From positions 1 to 10,084 of the forward strand of contig JAJPEA010000062.1 in NCBI GenBank assembly GCA_023252335.1: DNA of 10,084 bases, given 5' to 3'. The DNA is from Nitrosotalea sp. GTDB taxonomy: Archaea > Thermoproteota > Nitrososphaeria > Nitrososphaerales > Nitrosopumilaceae. A program made the translations under genes and the position numbers. The notes below the pieces were generated by a model. That model did no database searches. It was given only the letters and a program-made list of their open reading frames with translations, and was not told the DNA's origin. Position 1 is the first letter of the stretch, and each line of letters opens with the position of its first letter. Positions 6,430 through 10,084 of the stretch are shown piece by piece.

Positions 6430-8460
6430 TCATTTCTTTTTGTCATTAGGATTACCAAGTGGTAGCAGTACGTGAATTTCAGCTCCCTTGTTTTTTTCTT
6501 CAGATTCTGCCCATATCTTTCCACCATGTGCCTCGATTATTCCCTTGCATACAACTAGCCCCAATCCAGTGCCTCCATGTTCTCTTGTCACAGATGTATC
6601 AATTTGATAAAATTTGACAAATATCTGGTCTAGCTTGTTTTTTGATATTCCAATTCCGTTATCTTTGACAATGATTTTTGCATTTTTTCCTTCTGTGTAT
6701 AACGTTATAGAAATTTCCCCATTTTCTTTAGGACAGAAATCAAGTGCATTGCTTAGCAAATTATTTATGACCTGTTCAATTCTCATCGAATCGCACATGC
6801 AAAATACATCAGGTTGCAATTTTGTCCACATGTGAATATGATATTTTTCCATGGTAGGCTTCATGTTTTCAACTACGCCATTTAGAACATCAACCATGTT
6901 GTGCAGATCTTTTGATACACGTAGCTGACCAATCTCAATTTTTTGTACATCCAAAAGATCAGACATTAGTTTTGACAGAGTGTGTGCATTTAGTTTTATA
7001 ATTTCAAGTCTCTGCCTTTGTTCAGGAGTTATAGTGCCAAATGTATCGGTGAGTAAAATGTCAATGTACCCTTGTATTGGTACAAGCGGAGTTTTCAATT
7101 CGTGTGTTATCATGGCCAGAAACTCTTCTTTTGACTTGTCAGTTTTGCGTAACTGTTCGTATTGTGCGCGTATGTGTGCCTCATTTTCCTCTATCCTTTT
7201 TTGTGCATCGTATAGTTCTGTGATGTTTTTGATTATAGTATTGCTTCTCATCTGGTCACCACCCTCATAGAATGTAGTCGCACTCAGTAATGCAGGAAAA
7301 ACTGTGCCATCTTTTCTTTTCATCCAGACCTCCTTGTTTTGTATACCATGCCCAGACCTCCAAGAACCAAAGATTTGTCTCATAGGGTCCATGCTTTGCT
7401 CTGCAGTATGGTCAAAGATTGACATTCCAAGGATCTCCTGTTTTGTGTATCCCAGATCTGATGCATAGGCATCATTACAATCAGTAATTTTACCCTCATG
7501 ATCTATTGTACGCATCAAGTCAGGCGATGTATCATAGAGGCTTCGAAATCTTGTTTCAGATTCTGCAAGTAAAAAGTTGATTTTTTTCAGGTCGTTGTAC
7601 TGTTCGGTTATCTTTTTTTCATCTTGCTCAATTCTAGTTCTTGCTGCATAAATGTCAGATATGTCCCTAAATGCTACTGTTCTTCCGGTTAGCTTGCCAT
7701 TTTCATCATACAAGTTGTTTCCAGAAAATAGTGTTGGAAATGAGCTTCCATCTTTTCTTTTGAGCCAGATTTCAATATTAGAGATCATTCCAGTTAGTTT
7801 CCACTCTGCAATTCCTTTTTCAAGATCAGCGTGACTTCGTTCTGCAGTGTGTTTGAGTATTGAGCTCCCAATGATTTCATTTTTTTCATATCCTAAATTT
7901 TGTGCATATGACTTGTTACAGTTGAGAATTATTCCATTGAGGTCAATTGTACGCAAAAGATCAGGCGAGTGCTCGTAGAGATTTTCATACTTGTTTTCTA
8001 CAAGTACAATAGAATCATATGCTTTCTTGAGTTCATTGTATTTTTGTTCTAGTTCCTTTTCTGCATGCTTTGCTTTATCCATAGATTCATGCATCAAGGT
8101 GACATCATGTATTGTGATAAGGTAAATGTTGGATGGAATAGTTTCATCACCGATTTTTGCCCCCTTGCACAAACCAAAAAATGTTGTCTTGTCTTTTTTT
8201 ACAAGCTTGATTTCTATCATAGGACCAATTCCTGTTTCTCGCATCTCTTTGAATCCATCAAATACTGTTTTTTTGTATTCAGGTGTAACAAAATCAAAAC
8301 AAGGTTTGCCTAGAACCTCATTTTTTGAATATCCAAAATGTTCTAACATACGCTTGTTGACATCAATGATTACTCCGTTTTCATCCAGGGTGCATACAAG
8401 GTCTGGCGTCATCTCATAAAATGTCCTATATCTGCGATCAATGATATCAGGCGAAATCAT
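6430..8460 (-). CDS. Soluble three-PAS hybrid-free histidine kinase (676 aa)
   Basis: Sensor kinases of this type autophosphorylate on a His and pass phosphate to a response regulator. Three PAS domains lie at about 10-122, 156-272 and 301-418. The second and third are near repeats of each other (SPDLLRTIDLNGII and SPDLMRTIDHEGKI; HTAE; WLKRKDGSSFP and WMKRKDGTVFP). Coiled-coil linkers rich in Glu and Lys join them. The HisKA domain carries ITHELKTPLVPIQGY, with the phosphoacceptor His453. The ATPase domain has the N-box near 562-572 (NNLLSNA), DNGIGI at 600-605 and GGTGLGL at 629-635, so it looks catalytically complete. There is no membrane segment and no receiver domain, so it is cytoplasmic and needs a separate regulator, which is not in the window. 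The ATG at 8460 follows a TATA-like box. It is first in a minus-strand run with two membrane proteins. Confidence 0.93.
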   Translation of the reverse strand: MISPDIIDRRYRTFYEMTPDLVCTLDENGVIIDVNKRMLEHFGYSKNEVLGKPCFDFVTPEYKKTVFDGFKEMRETGIGPMIEIKLVKKDKTTFFGLCKGAKIGDETIPSNIYLITIHDVTLMHESMDKAKHAEKELEQKYNELKKAYDSIVLVENKYENLYEHSPDLLRTIDLNGIILNCNKSYAQNLGYEKNEIIGSSILKHTAERSHADLEKGIAEWKLTGMISNIEIWLKRKDGSSFPTLFSGNNLYDENGKLTGRTVAFRDISDIYAARTRIEQDEKKITEQYNDLKKINFLLAESETRFRSLYDTSPDLMRTIDHEGKITDCNDAYASDLGYTKQEILGMSIFDHTAEQSMDPMRQIFGSWRSGHGIQNKEVWMKRKDGTVFPALLSATTFYEGGDQMRSNTIIKNITELYDAQKRIEENEAHIRAQYEQLRKTDKSKEEFLAMITHELKTPLVPIQGYIDILLTDTFGTITPEQRQRLEIIKLNAHTLSKLMSDLLDVQKIEIGQLRVSKDLHNMVDVLNGVVENMKPTMEKYHIHMWTKLQPDVFCMCDSMRIEQVINNLLSNALDFCPKENGEISITLYTEGKNAKIIVKDNGIGISKNKLDQIFVKFYQIDTSVTREHGGTGLGLVVCKGIIEAHGGKIWAESEEKNKGAEIHVLLPLGNPNDKKK

Positions 8461-8491
8461 ATTTTATGCACAAATAATGACGTAATTTCGG

Positions 8492-8498
8492 TTAATAA
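8492..8498 (-). promoter_or_regulatory. TATA-like box of the histidine kinase gene
   Basis: On the minus strand this reads TTATTAA, centred about 35 bases before the kinase ATG at 8460. That would leave a leader of a few bases. A TCGATCGA palindrome (8507-8514) lies just upstream of it. Confidence 0.4.
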
Positions 8499-8550
8499 GA
8501 CTTGGTCGATCGAACAATAAAAAGGCCGTTTGAGAGATTTTAGGCGCATA

Positions 8551-8608
8551 ACCCGTACGGGACACTTCTAGTATTTATTTTTCGTTTTTTCGGTATTTTT
8601 TACCCGTA
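8551..8608. repeat. CCCGTACGGG palindrome and repeated ACCCGTA
   Basis: A perfect 10-bp palindrome, CCCGTACGGG (8552-8561), lies in the middle of the divergent intergenic region. The heptamer ACCCGTA occurs at 8551-8557 and again at 8602-8608. The interval between them is T-rich with several CG steps, unlike the rest of the window. It may be a regulator binding site serving the kinase, the small downstream ORF, or both. Confidence 0.45.
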
Positions 8609-8617
8609 TTTTTGTCA

Positions 8618-8625
8618 AAATATAT
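8618..8625 (+). promoter_or_regulatory. TATA box of the small ORF at 8657
   Basis: AAATATAT is centred about 35 bases before the ATG at 8657, close to the distance seen for the other genes here. It supports that ATG rather than the TTG at 8642, which would lie before the expected transcript start. Confidence 0.4.
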
Positions 8626-8656
8626 GAATTTACATGTATGATTGGGACAATGGAGT

Positions 8657-8896
8657 ATGCCAGAGCCCACGTCAAACTCTATCAATACGGTCTCACAATC
8701 AGGACAATTTGTAGCCATAGAGCCAAGTCCGGTACCATGCTTAAAAGATTATCTCATCTTCTCCAATTATGGAAATATGCCGTTAATACGGCACTATTTC
8801 AAAATGAACGAACACATTCTTTTCAACCTATTTGACATATTAACTAGTGCAGATTCTCTACTAGCGGTAAATGTTCTCTGGGCTCAACCCCTCTGA
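8657..8896 (+). CDS. Small hypothetical protein (79 aa)
   Basis: I do not recognise it. The frame extends upstream to a TTG at 8642, but the ATG at 8657 suits the TATA box better. The N-terminus is polar (MPEPTSNSINTVSQSGQF), followed by a part rich in hydrophobic and aromatic residues from about residue 29 to 74, with one Cys (28). No signal peptide is seen. A competing frame at 8638-8835 gives an Arg/His-rich product that looks less like a protein. The last 26 bases overlap the start of the J-domain gene, if that gene begins at 8871. A perfect GCCGT-TAAT-ACGGC stem (8779-8792) lies inside the frame. It could be a small native protein or a non-coding transcript region; confidence is moderate to low. 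Confidence 0.45.
   Translation: MPEPTSNSINTVSQSGQFVAIEPSPVPCLKDYLIFSNYGNMPLIRHYFKMNEHILFNLFDILTSADSLLAVNVLWAQPL
8836..8844 (+). promoter_or_regulatory. TATA-like box of the J-domain/TPR gene
   Basis: CATATTAAC is centred 31 bases before the ATG at 8871, giving a leader of about five bases. It lies inside the 3' part of the preceding small frame. This supports ATG 8871 over the later ATG at 8937. Confidence 0.35.
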
Positions 8897-9716
8897 ACAA
8901 CCGCTTGAATCTGTTATTTTTTTGTCATTTTGCAAGATGGATTTTGTTCCAAGACTCTTTATTTGTCCATTTGATATACGAGATGCATTGGATATCTTCC
9001 AGTGCTATGAAATACTTGGACTCAAACAGGGTGCATCAATACAGGAGATAAAACAAGCATACCGAGAGATGGCATTACGATACCACCCTGATAAAAATTC
9101 TGCACAAGGAAGTGATGCAAAATTTAGCCAGATTACAGATGCATACCAAACTCTACGAGCACAAAAGAAAAAAGATGTCAAGATTAAACAAAAATTTGAC
9201 GACATTTATCCAGAAGATGCGGTATCATGGTACCAACAGGCCCAATCACTTGCGGCAAAACACCAGTATGAAGATGCAATTACATTTTATGATAAAGCAT
9301 TGAAACGATTACCAAGATATGCAAATGCCTGGCTCAAAAAAGGTGATGCACTAGACCACTTGAAAAGACACGAAGAAGCACTTTATTGTTATGGTAAAGT
9401 ATTGCAGATAAATCCAGAATCAGTAGATGCATGGAACTTGCAAGGAGTCTGTCTGTCAGATCTGAAAAGATATGAAGAAGCATTGGAATCTTTTGATGAG
9501 GCAACTATACTTGATCCAACACATGGACCTGCATGGAATTTCAAGGGAGTTTGTTTTTTCATGCTAGGAAGGCCTGAGATGGCACTTGATTGTTTTGAGA
9601 GGGCAACAAAGTTTCATCCCGAGTTTGTATCTGCATGGCACAACAAGGGCAGTGTACTTGAGAAGATGGGAAGAAAAAAGGAGGCAGCCAAGTGCTATGA
9701 AAGGGAAAAAATCTAA
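8871..9716 (+). CDS. J-domain and TPR-repeat co-chaperone-like protein (281 aa)
   Basis: J-domain proteins stimulate the ATPase of Hsp70/DnaK through a His-Pro-Asp tripeptide. Here the J domain spans about 44-96, with CYEILGLKQGAS, the helix KQAYREMALRYHPDKN and HPD at residues 72-74. There is no Gly/Phe region or zinc-finger domain, so it is not a canonical DnaJ. The C-terminal half (about 117-281) has four clear 34-residue TPR units plus a partial fifth. They recur with W-x-x-K/Q-G and A-L/I-x-x-(F/Y)-(D/E/G) motifs and probably form a protein-binding superhelix. The order, J domain then TPR, is the reverse of eukaryotic DNAJC7 and DNAJC3. It probably recruits DnaK to a specific client or complex. 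The first 43 residues are hydrophobic and unusual for a J protein, so starts at ATG 8937 or a TTG near 8988 are possible; 8871 is preferred because of its TATA-like box. Confidence 0.85.
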   Translation: MFSGLNPSEQPLESVIFLSFCKMDFVPRLFICPFDIRDALDIFQCYEILGLKQGASIQEIKQAYREMALRYHPDKNSAQGSDAKFSQITDAYQTLRAQKKKDVKIKQKFDDIYPEDAVSWYQQAQSLAAKHQYEDAITFYDKALKRLPRYANAWLKKGDALDHLKRHEEALYCYGKVLQINPESVDAWNLQGVCLSDLKRYEEALESFDEATILDPTHGPAWNFKGVCFFMLGRPEMALDCFERATKFHPEFVSAWHNKGSVLEKMGRKKEAAKCYEREKI

Positions 9717-9797
9717 AAACAGCAGGTTAGATAGGAGAAAGAATTTGTGTTTCATGATTTATCCGAGTCACGTAGAAATAATCTAAACTGATCTCCC

Positions 9798-9826
9798 AGA
9801 ATAATCATAGTATATCCAAATATGTA
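9798..9826 (+). promoter_or_regulatory. 29-bp element shared with the first secreted-protein gene, copy 2
   Basis: It matches 3416-3444 at 26 of 29 bases, and ends 19 bases before the GTG at 9846, against 21 bases in copy 1. The GTATAT core is centred 34 bases before that GTG. An in-frame ATG lies within the element at 9822. Copy 1 has a stop codon right after the equivalent ATG, so the GTG is favoured as the common start. Bases 9717-9797 otherwise show no gene. Confidence 0.55.
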
Positions 9827-9845
9827 TCAAGGCAGAGAATACATA

Positions 9846-10084
9846 GTGAGGCACATAGTTACAAGAAAAGACTATATCATTAGTAAACAATTTCTTGCCC
9901 TATCTTTTGCTGCAATCATGCTGTTTTCATTTGGTATGCTGTCACACAGCATTTACGCATCTGCAACGTACTCTATAACCAAGACCAAATCAGGCCTTAT
10001 TGCATCTGATCCGTTAGATAATCAAACTGAGACAATGCAACAAGTCTTGTCAGACACTAGATACTGGAATTATTACGGAACTGC
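9846..10084 (+). CDS. Second secreted paralog, 5' part only (79 codons, cut by window end)
   Basis: The frame runs off the window. A signal peptide is clear: basic MRHIVTRKDYIISK, a hydrophobic core (LALSFAAIMLFSFGML) and a probable cleavage after a Tyr-Ala-Ser-Ala near residue 40. The mature start enters directly a domain matching residues about 327-365 of the first secreted protein (GLIASDPLDNQTET versus GLVASDSLTNETRT, then DTRYWNYYG versus DTGYWAYAG), with about half of those residues identical. It therefore lacks the Ser/Thr-rich, repeat and Fn3 parts found before that domain in the first protein. The GTG at 9846 was chosen by analogy with the first paralog. ATG 9822 would add eight residues (MYQGREYI) and cannot be excluded. 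Probably exported to the cell surface; function unknown. Confidence 0.8.
   Translation, partial: MRHIVTRKDYIISKQFLALSFAAIMLFSFGMLSHSIYASATYSITKTKSGLIASDPLDNQTETMQQVLSDTRYWNYYGT

Noticed and set aside
6430..8460. Hybrid kinase with a receiver domain
   Set aside because: The protein ends 40 residues after the GGTGLGL motif; no receiver-domain aspartates are present.
8638..8835. 65-residue plus-strand frame overlapping the small 79-residue frame
   Set aside because: Its product is unusually rich in Arg and His with no recognisable pattern, and the alternative frame suits the promoter better.
1..10084. CRISPR array, transposase, insertion sequence ends, tRNA or rRNA
   Set aside because: No spaced direct repeats, no transposase-like product and no cloverleaf or rRNA signature were found on reading both strands. 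A computational RNA scan was not possible.

Overview
The window looks like a chromosomal segment of an ammonia-oxidizing archaeon (phylum Nitrososphaerota/Thaumarchaeota, probably Nitrosopumilales). The support is low-GC archaeal coding sequence, TATA-like boxes about 26-38 nt before start codons with almost no leader (leaderless transcripts), GTG starts, and gene families I associate with this lineage: a two-domain ThyX-like protein, secreted Fn3 proteins with a recurrent C-terminal beta domain, and PAS-rich soluble histidine kinases. The lineage call is inferred from reading the sequence, not from a search.

Layout. (1) 1-2068: a small unrecognised protein (138-422) and 26 nt later a 539-residue tandem ThyX-like protein. 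(2) 2069-3305: a compact cysteine-rich cluster. It holds a 37-residue metallothionein-like protein (2129-2242), a 42-residue small ORF (2355-2483), an HxlR-type regulator on the minus strand (2473-2880), and divergently from it a 112-residue protein with a seven-cysteine N-terminus fused to an alpha-helical domain (2967-3305). This is the most interesting part of the window and may be a metal or thiol-stress cassette. (3) 3306-5328: a large secreted protein with a signal peptide, a beta repeat domain, an Fn3 domain and a lineage-specific C-terminal domain. (4) 5378-8460, minus strand: a three-PAS histidine kinase, a five-helix membrane protein (possibly CcdC-like) and a DoxX-family membrane protein, all in the same direction. 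(5) 8461-9716: an intergenic region with a 10-bp palindrome, a small unrecognised ORF, and a J-domain/TPR fusion. (6) 9717-10084: the start of a second secreted protein paralogous to the one in (3), cut by the window end. Both paralogs are preceded by a nearly identical 29-bp element.

How the genes may work together: the HxlR regulator and its divergent Cys-rich neighbour share one short promoter region, so the regulator probably controls that gene and perhaps the metallothionein-like gene. The kinase, CcdC-like and DoxX genes could form one transcript linking sensing to membrane or thiol functions. The two secreted paralogs probably share a regulator or a recent common promoter. No rRNA, tRNA, CRISPR array, insertion sequence or transposase was seen. 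No stretch longer than 300 bases lacks a gene.
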